In this document: in pieces, positions 49,877 through 62,478 of the stretch
Layout: each line of letters opens with the position of its first letter
Position numbering within the stretch: position 1 is the stretch's first letter
Assembly (NCBI GenBank): GCA_037176905.1
Contig: JBBBWG010011779.1
Coordinates: forward strand, 23,396 to 87,395
Direction: 5' to 3'
From: Azolla pinnata
Lineage: Eukaryota > Streptophyta > Polypodiopsida > Salviniales > Salviniaceae
DNA: 64,000 nt
The notes under the pieces: model-generated
Database searches by the model: none
What the model saw: only the letters and a program-made list of their open reading frames with translations
Told to the model about the DNA's origin: nothing
Program-made: the position numbers and the translations under genes

Positions 49877-52800
49877 ATGCCGAACTTCCTCGACACTCTG
49901 ACCTCCGCCTTCGCCTCCAACGACACCCTCCCTTGGACCGATGCCGACATCATCCAGGTAATCATCAGCTTCCTATGATCCTCAATTTGCAACGACTCCT
50001 CTCGCCACTCCCTTGCTTTCTTGCTTGCTTGCTTTCTTCCTTCCTTCCCTCCCTAGGCAAGCAATGGGAGCAATTGCATTATCTCAACCGTGCATTTTCT
50101 CCGAGCCATGGCTTCTGTGAGTTTCAAAACAAGCAAACGGCCGGAAGCAAAACCATGCCATCGTTTCTCCATCATCATGCACGATGTCTCATTCGAAGAT
50201 GCATGGAATAAGCATCGGCGACCGTGTCGTCCTTCTTTTAAAGCAATATATACAGTTGGTTCCCTTCGCAACGAGTGCGTGTGCTAAATCTGTGAAACTC
50301 TAAATCGAGTTCGGTCATCAGTAGCCATATGCACGACGTCTCATTCGAAGATGCATGAAATAAGCATCGGCGATCATGTTGTCCTTCTTTTAAAGCAATA
50401 TATACAGTCGGTTCCTTTGCAACGAGTGCTTGCTTGTGCGAAATCTGTGAAACTCTAAACCGAGTTCGGTCATCAGTCACCATGGCTACACCAAATAGAG
50501 GTAGGTACTACTGTAAATGGCTGAGTGAGCCTCCCAATACATCGCTTTCCAGCCTTTGACATGTGATTGGCACCAGGGAAAAGTCAAGCCAGTGGATGGA
50601 AGCTCCACCTAACATTGTGATTTAACCATTCTGTATAGGCTTAAGATTAGATCTTCCGGAAAAACTTAATCTTTTCTTCGTGCCCCTTGTCTGGCCGTTA
50701 ATCTTGCCATAATCAGGTTTTCTTTGGGTGTAAACCATTTGCAAAGCTAGATTTTGCTTATTGTGTCTCTGATGGTTTCTCTGCTTCCCCGTTCCTATTG
50801 CTATTTCTACATCAAGATCTTGGGATGTGCCACAATTTTCAGCCTGAACTGGGAGAAGGCACTCTCGCAGTTCAGGCTTTGCTCACTATTTTCTGCTTGT
50901 CTTTTACATCTCCAGCCTGAACTGGGAGAGGGCCCTGTGGGAATTGTGGCCTTTGTATTCATTTACATTTTTTTGTGTGACGCAACAAGTTCGACTTGTG
51001 CTAGATGGATCCCTCTGACTTTCTGACTGTTGGATGCCACCGTAGACTGACTATACTCTTTCATCATTGGGGAATGAGGTCTGTTATCATTATCAAATTA
51101 TACCTATTGTACATCGGTATTTTCTGTTCATGCTGAGTTTGACGCTTGTGTTTGTATTGAATTGAAATCCCTTACCTCATTGATTTTATTCTTATTTCCA
51201 TTACTTGCCTCTTCTATCACATTTGATCTCTCTAAATTTTCAAGACTCTTATTATAATCCTTGATGTCTCCATTTGTATCCGTCTGTCTTCTTTTTTCAA
51301 GGAATGTTTTAGCAGCTGCAATATTAGGGGTTCAAGGAAGCAGTGCCTTTAATGCATTGAGACGAGTAAGCAGTGGAACTTGTTGTGGCACGAGGACAGT
51401 ACACTGGACATGCTTCCTTTGTTGCCTGGTTGCTTACAAGGTTTCCATCACGAATATTACAAACATTTTGTTTACAGCAATAAAAATTATAGGTATACAC
51501 GCAATATTTTTTGTTCCAATGTGAATGACTAAACATCAAGTGTGGCACAAGGAGAAGAAGGGAAGAAAACGTGTATATAAAATGCGTACTCTTCAAAGAT
51601 CGTTCTAGAGATCCTTCCTACTGATTAATACGTCAACACAAAATATTGGAAATAGGTCTCAATCCATCATAGACCACTTAAACCTGGACGCTGACAGATA
51701 TGCATGCTTTGGGCAATCATATTAACATTTTTCAATTTATTGGCCACAAATAAAGAAATTTCAAGAGGCATAAGTTTAGAGTGTTGCATCTCAAAATGCC
51801 TTTCTTGTAATAATCCGTTCCTTGAGAGTAGCACATTGCAAGCAAGGATGGTAATTTCTTTTTACATTTTTCTATGTCTATGACTTAAAATGCCTAGAAA
51901 TTACTATATATAAAGGTTCCCATAAATTCCTATAGTTTTCAATTCACATCTTGTTATTACCATTGCATACGCTTTAAGTTGTTAGATTTATACTTGCAAT
52001 TTCTAGGACGATATTTTCTGTACATTCTGGCGTGTCTATGACTTGAAGGCCTAGAAACTACTATATAAAAAGCTTTTTCTATAGGACAGGTATTTTGTTA
52101 GTTTGTGTCTTGCTGTATATCATTTGCATATGCTTTAAGTTGTACGATTGACACTTGCAATTGTTGGGTCAGCTTTTTCTTTTATCTGACAGGGTTCAGA
52201 ACTGCAATAGAGAATTCGTTTTGATGTTTCTTAAGTTCCATTCCATTTCTAGTTGCAGTGACCTCATCATGTGTAGCTTCCTTTTTGGGCTGTTATGGGA
52301 AGTTTTTGTTTTGTTTGCCAAACACAAGTCTCTTCTATATGCACAATACCCTTTGTATTTACGTGTTTGATATACAGGACTGTGAAAGAGATGCTGCAAA
52401 GGAAGGGGTAGGACTTTCTCAAGGTACAGACACGGCTGAAAGCTACATGCGTTTATCGTGGGCACTGGTACACTCTCGTCAGCCAGCAGATGTTCAACGG
52501 GGAATACTGATGTTAGAAGGTCTCACTTTTTTTACTTAACAAAAATGTGCAATGTGGGCCAAAACACCAAAGTACTAGAACTTGTTGGATATTATCAGAA
52601 CATCCATAGGTTTTGATCTTGCTGCCTAGGAATACTTGCTAACGAATTGCAAAACGCTAGACCCTAAACTTTTGAAAACCTGGCACTGTTTCTGGTAAAT
52701 ATCAAACAAGTGACAGCTCTACTTTCCTTCGCAATAATATTGGCATACATGTTTCAGTAACAACTGTTCTCATAACTCTCTTTTTTCGTTTGTTTAATGC

Positions 52801-53437
52801 AGCCTCATTAGCAGCAACATCAGAAAAATCCTTGAAAAGAGAGATACTGTATTTGCTTGCTGTTGGTCATTTTAGAGCTGGAGATGTTCCTCGTGCAAGA
52901 CGATTGATTAATGAGGCGCTAGAGGTAAGCATAAGCAAACTTTAGAACGGTTGAAAAGAGGCGCTATTGGTAAGCATAAGCTTGTCCTTTATGTTACAAA
53001 AATTTAGAAGTTACCTATACATCATTAAGTGAAACTCCAAAAAGTCCTCTAAAAGAGGTCAATGGTTTCCCGAGGAATGCCAGCCATTTATGTTATAGGG
53101 AAAATACAACTGAATCAACTTAGATTTCTCCCCCAATGTTTCTTACACTAAAAAAAGAAAGAAATTGAAATAAAGGTTGCACCGGATTTTCACCAAGGAG
53201 TAGCACTTCAGAAGATGATTGAGGACAAGATCGCCAAGGGTGAGAGTTTTATTTAGCATTCTTGATGTCCTCCGAGTCATAATTGTTGGTATTCAGTCTC
53301 AATATGATTTCTTTTGTTATGTATTCAATGTTTATTTGGCGGATATGGAAGATGGTGTGATCGGTATTAGTATCGCAGCAGCTGCTGTAGGTGTTGTGGC
53401 CAGTGGTGTTGCAGCACTAGTCTTGAAAAGGCAGTGA
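49877..53437 (+). CDS. FIS1: Mitochondrial (and peroxisomal) fission protein FIS1
   Basis: Five exons join in phase: 49877-49957, 52378-52519, 52803-52924, 53176-53239 and 53352-53437, giving 164 residues, the usual plant length. The TPR-like helical bundle is recognisable in SYMRLSWALVHSRQPADVQ, the leucine-rich LYLLAVGHFRAGDV repeat and QGVALQKMIEDKIAKDGVIG. The C-terminus is one hydrophobic segment (about residues 138-160) followed by KRQ, the layout of a tail-anchored outer-membrane protein. FIS1 recruits dynamin-related proteins to organelle outer membranes in division. The start ATG is chosen by length and position; an upstream frame is open through the TTC tracts but is not family-like. 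Intron 1 is 2.4 kb and holds several local duplications. Confidence 0.95.
50179..50482. repeat. 152-bp tandem duplication in FIS1 intron 1
   Basis: A segment of about 152 bases beginning GCACGATGTCTCATTCGAAG and ending GTTCGGTCATCAGT occurs twice in direct orientation, starting near 50179 and 50331, with a few substitutions and small indels. Confidence 0.92.
50829..50950. repeat. Nested inverted repeat in FIS1 intron 1
   Basis: An inner inverted pair AGCCTGAACTG (50841-50851) and CAGTTCAGGCT (50868-50878) is followed by a second direct copy of AGCCTGAACTGGGAGA near 50914. An outer pair GCCACAATT (from about 50829) and AATTGTGGC (to about 50950) encloses it. RNA from this intron could form alternative hairpins. 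Confidence 0.8.
51870..52180. repeat. Diverged tandem duplication (about 130 bp unit) in FIS1 intron 1
   Basis: TCTATGACTTNAANNGCCTAGAAA, CTATATA, a GCTTTAAGTTGT segment and ACTTGCAATT occur in the same order twice (about 51880-52010 and 52030-52165). The copies differ more than those of the 50179-50482 pair, so this duplication is older. Confidence 0.75.
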
Positions 53438-55842
53438 GAAACACAGGTCGAGCTTTACTTTGGTGCACTTTGTGTTGCTTCAATACTTCACCATAGTGCA
53501 TGAAGAAGTTTCGATGTTTGCTTTCCTTCTTCTTTAACCAATGTGTATTGTATGATGATGATGGCAATAAAAGGTGGACAAAATGTACATGAATGTTAGC
53601 TGTCTGTTACAAAGGCACGATGGATGAACAAGTAAATGTGGTCATGATCATATACTGTCTCACAGATTGATCTTCGCCTAAATTTTCTTTGCTTGTTACT
53701 TTTGAAACGTTCATGAAAGGTCTAAAACTGTGATAGTGGCAACAAGCCTTTCTAAGCTCATTTGTTTGGCATTAAGATATGCATGGAGCATGTGGTGGCT
53801 TTTGTTCTGCTCAAACTAGGTTCGATTCAGCGTTGAACTGACGAGCTTGATGGTTTTTAACTTAAATGGCTTCTTTTAATGGTTCAAAAGGTTTTATGAT
53901 CAACATACATTCTTTTTTGTTTGATTTTAAAGTTATGTATATATATGCACACATATGTTTTGCATGCTTTATATTTTCCAAAGGTTGAATTTAAGAATGA
54001 ACCCATCTTTTTTACTGCTAATTATTATTAAAGTTTGTATATGTGAAGAGAGTGAGACGTGTTTATAGTTTGTTATTATAATTTTTTTCATGCTTTAATA
54101 TAATGATTTCAGTGGTTAAACGGTTATAATGGCTTAATTGGTTTTAACCAGCCTTGCTTTAGCAGTTTAATGAAAGGTCTGATTTTAATCTGCGATCAGA
54201 TAGTTTTGGTCCAAGTTCAACTTTGCAATAGGTGGTTTCGTTTGCTTGGCTCTAACTGGTTGAAAGGTGTCTAATGGTATGGTTTTGCATTAAACTGAGA
54301 AATAACACATGTAAATCGTTGTTGTAAGGGTGCCTATATTAGATGAGACTATTGATCTTGTTCTATGTCTAGAGTTTTGAAGAAGATTAATGACGCTTTC
54401 TATTTACAACAATGTCGAATCACACCTCTTTAAGGGAATGGTGCTAAGAATCATTCATGATTGAAGCACAACAAAGAAATAAACAGTCAACGATAATTGA
54501 ACTTTGAAGGTACGAATCTGAACACACAGTACATGCTTTTGATTTCTTCTTGTTGATGCTCGAGTTGGTTCCCAAATCATTGCCAAAAGCAAGGTCTTCT
54601 CACTTGAAGGCTTGTCTCTCTATTGGTGAAAATTTCGAAGTACACAAGATGCACAGATGTAATTGCTGAGCTCAGGCATCACAGTATTCATGAAACCTGC
54701 ACAAAGAATGGCTTTTCAGTTAGTTGACAAGGGCCGGTTCGATTCAATCATGCGATGTGCAAGTCTCTGGAACAGTTGAAATTGATAGCATTCAAATCAG
54801 TGGAAATAGCATCATTCTCTAGTGCATCTAACATGTGTACTTGATCTTAAATGAACTTGATTTTCTGACTGAAGAAAGCAGTTGTCAAGCCTAATACCAA
54901 ATGGGTAATCTATACATCAGTCATAACAGGAAGTAAAACAATCCAACCCAGTTTTAGTGATGGGCCCGAGAAGAGTCAGCCAATGTAACAGAGATGTCGA
55001 AGTTATTGTTGCTGCATTGCTGATTCAACAATATGTGACAAGTTTGGATGCAAGGGCTATCCATACATCTATCCCAGAGGTTGGATCAAACTTTACAGTT
55101 GTAGACTTTACTCGGGTAGTAGATCAATCAATGATCTGAGTTCAGAGATGACTCTCAAGACAATCCAAAGATTTGTGGAACAAAATTCTGTCAAAGATCA
55201 CTAGACCCGGTGGCTAGATTCCTTTCATGTGTTGTAACTCTGTTTCCAGAGCTGATTTCAATGAGACACTTCCATATGATGAAGATCATAGTGATGATGA
55301 TGATGATGATGATGATCACCATGATCACCATCAATATTCTGTAACTGACCATTTGGATGACAAACACTTGAATCAGTTTCAAAAGTGCATTCCATTCTTG
55401 TATTAAAATAATCGAGCTTCAAAAGTCTATTCACTCCATTCTTGTTTTCCATACAAGACAACACCTGTTGTAGGTCACAAATGGATTAGCTTCCTTTGTT
55501 CCCTTGAAATCTGGAGGGCGTATCCAAAGTATACAACAATTCCTCTAAGGCAATGAGCATCAAAGATATATATACATATGCAGTGGTTGGTTGGGGTGAA
55601 GCTATACTTGTACCATCCAAGATCTGGAAAGAAAAATGATATAAATACCTATATACACATTCCTTTGAATCAAACCAGAAGGGACTTGAAATCATGCCAT
55701 CGCTCTGCCATCGCTCCCTAGCATATTAAACCATCTACGCAATCCATATGCCTAGCAAGGAGAGTAGTGAGTCCCCGATATATATACACGCACACATAAC
55801 AAAATGTTAGAAGTTGTCTTGTCCAAATTGAACCCTGGTTTC
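53438..55842. other. Convergent intergenic region between FIS1 and the SAM-PH gene
   Basis: AT-rich unique sequence, presumably containing both 3' UTRs. A short (GAT)n run lies at 55286-55319. Minus-strand open frames at 55258-55464 and 55486-55695 follow acceptor-like sites but do not continue the PH fold, so they are not called as exons. Confidence 0.55.
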
Positions 55843-58800
55843 TCATCTCATGTCTTGTTGTAGGCCTACCCCAAGGAGAGTTAACCATGAATCCATCTTT
55901 CCAAAAGCAAAGAAAGTGAAGATGGTTATGTTCCAGTTAATGAAGCATCATCAACATGAGAACCATTAGAAGTGGGAAATAAGTGGCATACCTGAACCTT
56001 CAACCGGGTACAGCACTCGAACTGCAGACCATGACATGTCGTAACATGGAAAGAGAACCAGTTTCCCTTATCAGCATGGCATTGAATTTGGACTGGCAGC
56101 ACTCCAACCGCGACAATGTCATCCAAAGGAATTGTTCCTTGGGGTCTTAAATCTATGAAATTTGAAATGGATAAGCTACATTACTAAACACAATGCCTCA
56201 AATTCCACACCAGGATTGGGTAGAACGTATGAGAATGGCAACATTAAGTCTCTGCTAATTACCACTACTTGTAGTTACTAAGCATATTCCATATTCTATA
56301 TGTACAAAAGTTTAGTTTATAATTAAATATCTAGAGAAATGCTCTAGATCTATCAAATATAATCTTAGTGTAAATTACACCCGCTTTTAAGAAGGTAATC
56401 AGCAATGTCCTCGACAAATGTTCCCATTCACATGCTTTCACCTGCTGATAATTTTGAAGCCTCTTATGTTTCATAAAGAAATTTATATTAAGACCTGCAG
56501 TAAATAGAAGTAGGAGAAATTTTTTCCAACATTTTTAACCTGTGGCATTGACATAGAAGAAAATTGAAGACCCTTGCAAAACTACGAATCTCTGAAGCCA
56601 ATCATCGACCTCGGCATCATCCTCTATTGACGAATCATCCATGGGGGACACCCATCGCTGTTGTCAATTTTCCAAAAAGCCAATCCAGAATACAACATTA
56701 AACCGTGTATGGCAGTTTGAGGGATTTTACATGTGTTTTACACCATTTAGATCTCAAACGTTTCCGCAAGAAAACGCATACCGTCCGGGTGTAAAGGTAC
56801 TCTGCTATGAGACAAGTTCGAAGTGTTTCATCAAGGTGATGCACCCTACATACACCAAGCATGTGTCCTAAATAAATAACACTTCGTCTCTATATTATAA
56901 TCCATCAATTACACGTTCAGAAATCAAGAAAGACATGTGTAATGCTGAAGCAGTTCAAGGATGATTTTGTTCCTCATTGTACACATTCTATGAAGCCATT
57001 CATCCACAGACAGGTTAAGTCAGCAGTGTGATGAAAAATAAACACTTATTATTTGGAAGATTTTCAAGTAAGCATAATCAAAAACATACTGAGCATGAAG
57101 TGTCGTTTCCCTCTCCTCTGCACTGACTATTTCACCACGTAGTGATTGCACCTCACTTACTAATGAATCGATCTGGATGCAAAGACATGTTTTTTACACA
57201 CAAACACAAACTTAATGAGAAAAATGAGAAACATGGGAACCAACAATTCATCTGTTCAAAATGAAAATTTGTTGAGTAATGCATTGCATATGGACTCCAC
57301 TATTTCTGAGACCTGTTCATCTTTCGAAGTGTCAGAACTCCAGGTGATCTTTGGAAAAGAAAACCGCTTTCTTTGGCTAGGAAAAATAAACTCTGCGTTG
57401 CTGTTTAGCGAAGAATGCCTAGAATGACTAGAGGGCAGTGTTCCAGAACTGCAACTTGAACTTAACCTTCACAGGGGAAAATCAAGAAAATGATCTTAAA
57501 AACAATAAAAACATGTCGTGAAAGAAGTTTAGCATAACCTCAACGTAAACCAAAGCTCGTAATCAAAAGCTATGGATGAAGTCAAGTTAAATACCAGACT
57601 TACGTCCATGGAAGATCCATACACTCAATCAGAAAAAACCCCCCCCCTCCCCCCTTCAATCAAAATACCCCATCAATCAATAGTATCTAGCAAACATAGG
57701 GATGATAAGTACCTAACAAGTTGGAGGTAAGTATCAGTGTTTTGAAATAAGATCAAAAGCGAGGAAAAAAAACCTGAAAGAGTCTGGAGATGCTGGAGGA
57801 CTGATTATGTTTGAGCCCATTTTTCTCCTTGCCGCACGAGGAATGGTCCACGTAGAACCATTTGCAGCACACAGTGGATCATGTGCAGATTTCACCCTGC
57901 AATTTGAGCCTGAAATCAACTTTTTTCGGGCTGCCTGCACATTATCATTATGCACTGTGAAAGCATGAGAATGGGATGATTAACTTAGCTGATTAGCTAT
58001 TTCATTACCCGACTTCAAATATACAATAATTTATATGCATAATGTAAAAGCTATATGCAAACAAGTTTATCTTCTAATGACATATCCAGATATGTTACTG
58101 TATATTTACCCAGTAGTTTGACTTTCAATTTATCAATTTCAATCTTCTAATACAATAACGCAACTTTCTGGTATAAATCCAGTTATGTCCTTCATAAGCT
58201 ATCAGTGCTCCATTCTCATGCTTTCATTCATACATATATAAGTGTGTGTATGTGTAGCCACAGCATTACAAAGGACACAACCTGTCCCTGTGCAAACCCT
58301 CCAACAACTCCTCTTATTACTAAGGTCAAAGGAGGAAACACTTGACATCCAGAAATTTGAAATTCGCTCTTTTCCTTCTCCTACCTTTAAAAGTAGCCAA
58401 TCAAAATCGTTCATCCACGCACAAGCAGGATGTGTCCTCACAAGTGTTAGCAGGGTTAAGCCATCTACAGCTTTTGCTTGAAATGATCGCAAACACTCTG
58501 CAACAACAGAAAATTACATTGTATATAACCAAACATAGATTTTAACACTGGCTACATAGCATTCTTCGGATGTGTTAGTAGGGTTGAGCCGTCTATGGTG
58601 TTTTTGAGATATATAGCTGAACAATGTATCAAACCACCACCTACATAGTATTCGATAGAAATCAATATGTACCTTTAAAGTAAGGGATCCTCAATATGTA
58701 GCTATAAACTAAGTAGGTGTACTATGCACATGCCAATAGAATGACACAATTAGGAATCACTTGATGTGGGGCATGGTGATATATCTTTAAAGAGACACCA

Positions 58801-59594
58801 TAAGAATCCTGTTATATCACATGTGCGTTAATCACGGTAAATGTAGAAGTATAAATCCACTAGTATCTTGTGATTGCTATTACATTAGCAATTAAACCCA
58901 TTTTGGTGTGCTACACGAGAATTGTATCATAAACACTACTTTCCAACACCCATATGTTATCTGATTGGATATTCGCACCTTCATTGTACCCCTTTCATTG
59001 ATTATTATCAATACAGTAAAATCCGTTGATCTCCATTATATCAATTGTTATAGTAGAATCGATTATGGCAATTTCATTGAAGGCTACAATAGAGGAAATC
59101 TGACGATCACATCATTGACCATCCATATCTGAAGAATATAAAATGAAATCATTCCCGTTCCTCTTATTAGATGAATCAAGGATATGGAAGGAAAAAATAG
59201 AAAGAAAAAATCTGACCTTGCATTCGATCATTGCCTAATGGAACATTTTCTTGGAGCCAAGCTTTGACACAATCCACAGTCCAATTGAGAACCTGAGACT
59301 TGTTGTTCTCTATCGGTTGTACAGATGATCGATCCCACATATGGTCGTCTTCGATCTCTGAGAGCTCCGAAGAGAAGCAATCTTCCGAGTGCGATTGATA
59401 TTCAGCGTGCAATGGATCGATTATCTCTGAATCCCTACAAGTTTCTCATTTGATTAGGAACTAGGATTCGGATTTCCATGCTAAAGTGCTTTTTTGCATC
59501 TGAATACCGGGAAATCACGAGAAAAGCAGAAAAGGCATAGATAAGATAACCTGAAGCTTGAGGAAGAAGAGGACGACATCATCACTATTTCCAT
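55843..59594 (-). CDS. SAM - coiled coil - PH domain protein, unnamed family
   Basis: Eleven exons, high to low: 59551-59594, 59217-59434, 58442-58497, 58110-58143, 57774-57954, 57313-57460, 57090-57172, 56782-56845, 56540-56657, 55992-56152 and 55843-55896, giving about 386 residues with matching phases throughout. Residues about 63-132 read as a SAM domain: VLNWTVDCVKAWLQENVPLG, then VDGLTLLTL and NVQAARKKLI. Residues about 133-227 are Ser/Arg-rich and look disordered. A charged helical part with a VSEVQSLRGEI element (228-276) is probably a coiled coil. Residues about 290-382 match a PH domain: DDWLQRFVVLQGSSIFFY, an LRPQGTIPLDDIVAV strand pair, WFSFHVTTCHGLQFEC, and the closing helix with the conserved Trp in DSWLTLLG. 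SAM domains multimerise and PH domains bind phosphoinositides or proteins, so a membrane-associated scaffold is a reasonable inference. I do not know a named plant gene of this design. The 34-base fourth exon and the last exon are the least certain. Confidence 0.75.
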
Positions 59595-59855
59595 GGCGCT
59601 CTCAAGAAGATTAAGGAGATAAAGACAAAGATCCTTGACATCTATATGCATACACCTTTCTGCACGTTCTGGTATGGGATCAAACACGCATATGGATAGA
59701 CATATTGTTTGCGGAAGGATTTAGGGTTGCGAAAGGGGGGAGGCATGGGTGGGAAATCACGGCATCAGAATCAGAAATGGAGGAAAGATCGAGAAATTGA
59801 AAATCAGAAATCGAAGGAGACCCAAGACGGTGATGGGGACGCGTGCAGAGAATCA
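59595..59855 (-). promoter_or_regulatory. Upstream flank of the SAM-PH gene
   Basis: Contains the probable 5' UTR and proximal promoter. A TTTAGGGTT motif lies near 59721. No other clear element was seen. Confidence 0.4.
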
Positions 59856-60370
59856 TCGCCCGGGGCCATCATGGCACGGGCATCATGGACATGGGCATGG
59901 ACAGGTGGGCATCATGGGCATGACCATGGGCATGATGGGCATCCATGGTCATGGGCGTGATGGGCAATTGGGCATGACCATGGGCATGATGGGTATCCAT
60001 GGTCATGGGCATGATGGGCAATTGGGCACGACCATGGACATGGGCATGGGCATGGACATGTGGATGGTCAATTGGGCATGGACATGGACCTATGGATGGT
60101 CAATTGAGCATGGACATGGACATGGACATGGACATGGACATGGGCGAATGGGCATCACATGATCAACATGGGCATGGACATGGTCATGGGCAAATGGGCA
60201 ATCAATGGTCAATTGAGCATGGACATATGGACATGGGACATGGGACATGATGGGATGGTACTGTTGGGCATGGACATGGTCATCGGTAATCGGCAACTAA
60301 CTGTTCCTCTCCATTGGGGCATATGCTCATGGGCATGGGGCGATCAATTGGCCAATTGGGCATGGGCAAT
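59856..60370. repeat. GGCATG/GACATG minisatellite
   Basis: About 0.5 kb of imperfect hexamer repeats (GGCATG, GACATG, ACCATG) with interspersed GATGGTCAATTG segments. ATGGGCATGATGGGCAATTG-type higher-order units appear near 59930-60030. Open frames encode Met/Gly/His/Asp repeats and are not genes. It starts about 0.26 kb upstream of the SAM-PH start codon. Confidence 0.93.
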
Positions 60371-62478
60371 TCATGCAGTGTTTGATGTCCAAGCTACTGC
60401 AAAAATCAGTGCCCTCAGAGCTGCTCGAATCCGCCAGATCCAACGCAGATCCACAAGTATATGGAATCGCTTTCTTCGATCGACCCCCTTCTTCTGGATC
60501 GAGTCCTTCGAGCTTCTTCCTTTTGTTATACTGGCTCCTCATAAAAAAAACCATTCTTTATTCTTTGACCAAACCTCAATTGACAGTGCTTGTCCAAGGA
60601 AAGCACACCATTTTGTGTGCACGAAATTCCGCCCCAAAATCGTTAACGATTGGGCACCTTTCATACGTACAATTTTCGTATTCGTAGCTTTTGCATCAAC
60701 AAATACAAGTATGATTGCGTAACGTGGTGAAGCAGATCATGGATTTGGCCCTCAAACCATGGACACCATCACATGTATGCTCCGTGGGAAGCACCATTTT
60801 CTTCGGAACAAATTCCAAAGCAACAGGTTTTCTGAACTTGTTGACAATGGCTGATGTTCGCTGCGGCAATTCTCGATGCAATCTGCATGATCCTCATCGC
60901 CAGTTTTTCCACAATCACAGTTCCTGCATACTTTTTCGAGCTTTGCCAGGTATGCTTTCGGGCCAGCAGTTGCTGCCCTTATTAGTTGCAAATCAGAAGC
61001 AGGAACACTCGATGCGAACCAACAACTGCTGATTAGAGTTCCAGCATCTGATTCAGAGTGGATTGTGGAGGATATTCCTTCACTTCCAAGAAGACAAAAG
61101 CTCTGATAAAATGTTGTAACTAGTGGTTTCAGGAAACCACCGACAATTCTAAGCAGCGATCGGGGCTATAACTACCTGAGCTTGGACATCTCAACAGTGT
61201 TTGAGCTATAGGCTTTACCCTCTTTAACATTCGTCCGAATCCCTTCGGAGAACACGTTTCAAAGCCCCTGCATTTGAATCGGACTAGCAATCTCCAACTA
61301 TTGTGAGGCAGAAGGATACCAACATTTCCGAAAGCTTTAGACGAAAAATTCGGTTGTGGTAAAGATATCAAAGCATATTCTGATGAAAATCAGGCATACT
61401 GATGTTCAGAAAAGAAGTATGCATACCCAAAATGCTGCTCACTTCTGTGATCTCAGGATTCTGGGAAGTTGAAATGCTTAGCCTTGATGCCGGTCAATGG
61501 AGATAAAGCTCTCTGTGAAGCAGCACAGGAAAGGATCCATTGCCCTGAGCCATACAAGGGTCAGATAGGTACCACCATTTCTGAAAGCTCTAGACGACAT
61601 TCGGTTGTGATAACGATTTCAAAGCATATTCCCATGAAGATCACACTCAAGGATATGTGCATACCCAAATGCTGCTCATTTCTGTGTGACCTCAGGATTC
61701 TGGGAAGTTGAAATGCCAAGCTTTGATGCCGGTTAATGGAGACAAAGATATCTCCACAAAGCAGCACAGGAAAGGAGCCATTGCCCTGAGTCATATGCAA
61801 AATCATAAAATTGGGTTCTGCAAATAAGAAAACAGCCACTTCGAACCTTTGTGCGGCAATCGCAGAAATCGACAACCAAAACCATTGCACTGATCAAACC
61901 AGATATTGTCTCGTTGCCGTCTCGGTGATACCTTGAGAAAAAAACCTTGAGAAAAAACAAGATAATAGATTAGAATGAAAGGATGGATGAAATTTTACAT
62001 GTAATTGAAAAGAGAAAGCTGAAATCACTCAGGTGGCAGGCATATGCTTTGACACTGTTCGAAGGCTGCTATGGAACATAGCGGGGGATATATATATATG
62101 AATTTATATGGTACAAGACAGAAAAAGAGAGAGCTTGGCATGGCACCGCCGACACTTCCGAGAAATGCCTGATCATCTGTGGGCAGGATTCGATGCAGCA
62201 GAAGGTTTTTTTGGGGGGGGATTTTGTGTGTGATCTTCAGAAAGGTGAGGTTTCCATGGTGAACCAACTGTGTGCTGGTAGTAGTGAGTGGCTTCGATCA
62301 ATCACCCACCGTCCTGACCAGGCCGAAGTCCTCGAGACTTTTTTGGTTTGTGCACAACATACCAGCAGCGAACAAGAGCTAGCTGAATGAGAGTTCATCG
62401 CAGAAAACAAACATCGGCAGCTCATGAATCGCCTCTGTTTTCATGCTTTTCTTCTTCTTCTCCTTCCTTTTCTTCGCT
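60371..62478. other. Intergenic region, 3' flank of the CNGC gene
   Basis: Mixed sequence with no domain-bearing open frame. Apart from the duplication at 61314-61800, a short (TA)n run near 62086-62100 and a G run near 62210, I see nothing notable. The part next to 62478 is presumably CNGC 3' UTR. Confidence 0.55.
61314..61800. repeat. About 253-bp tandem duplication
   Basis: Two direct copies start near 61314 and 61566. Shared landmarks in order are TTTCYGAAAGC, AGACGA, ATTCGGTTGTG, TCAAAGCATATTC, GCATACCCAAA, GCTGCTCA, CTCAGGATTCTGGGAAGTTG, GATGCCGGT, AATGGAGA, AAGCAGCACAGGAAAGGA and CCATTGCCCTGAG. The copies are clearly diverged, with indels. Confidence 0.9.

Noticed and set aside
54700-54760. 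GGTTCGATTCAA resembling a tRNA T-arm
   Set aside because: No acceptor stem, anticodon arm or correct spacing found on either strand.
55258-55464. Candidate last exon of the SAM-PH gene ending in a His run
   Set aside because: It follows a fair acceptor but does not supply the closing PH helix; the exon at 55843-55896 does (DSWLTLLG). It could still be an alternative end.
59709-60722. Overlapping frames rich in Met, Gly and His, up to 187 codons
   Set aside because: They translate the GGCATG/GACATG minisatellite; no homology or splice context.
60752-60991. Cys-rich minus-strand frame of 79 codons
   Set aside because: Cys/His spacing matches no zinc-finger or secreted-peptide family I know, and there is no signal peptide.
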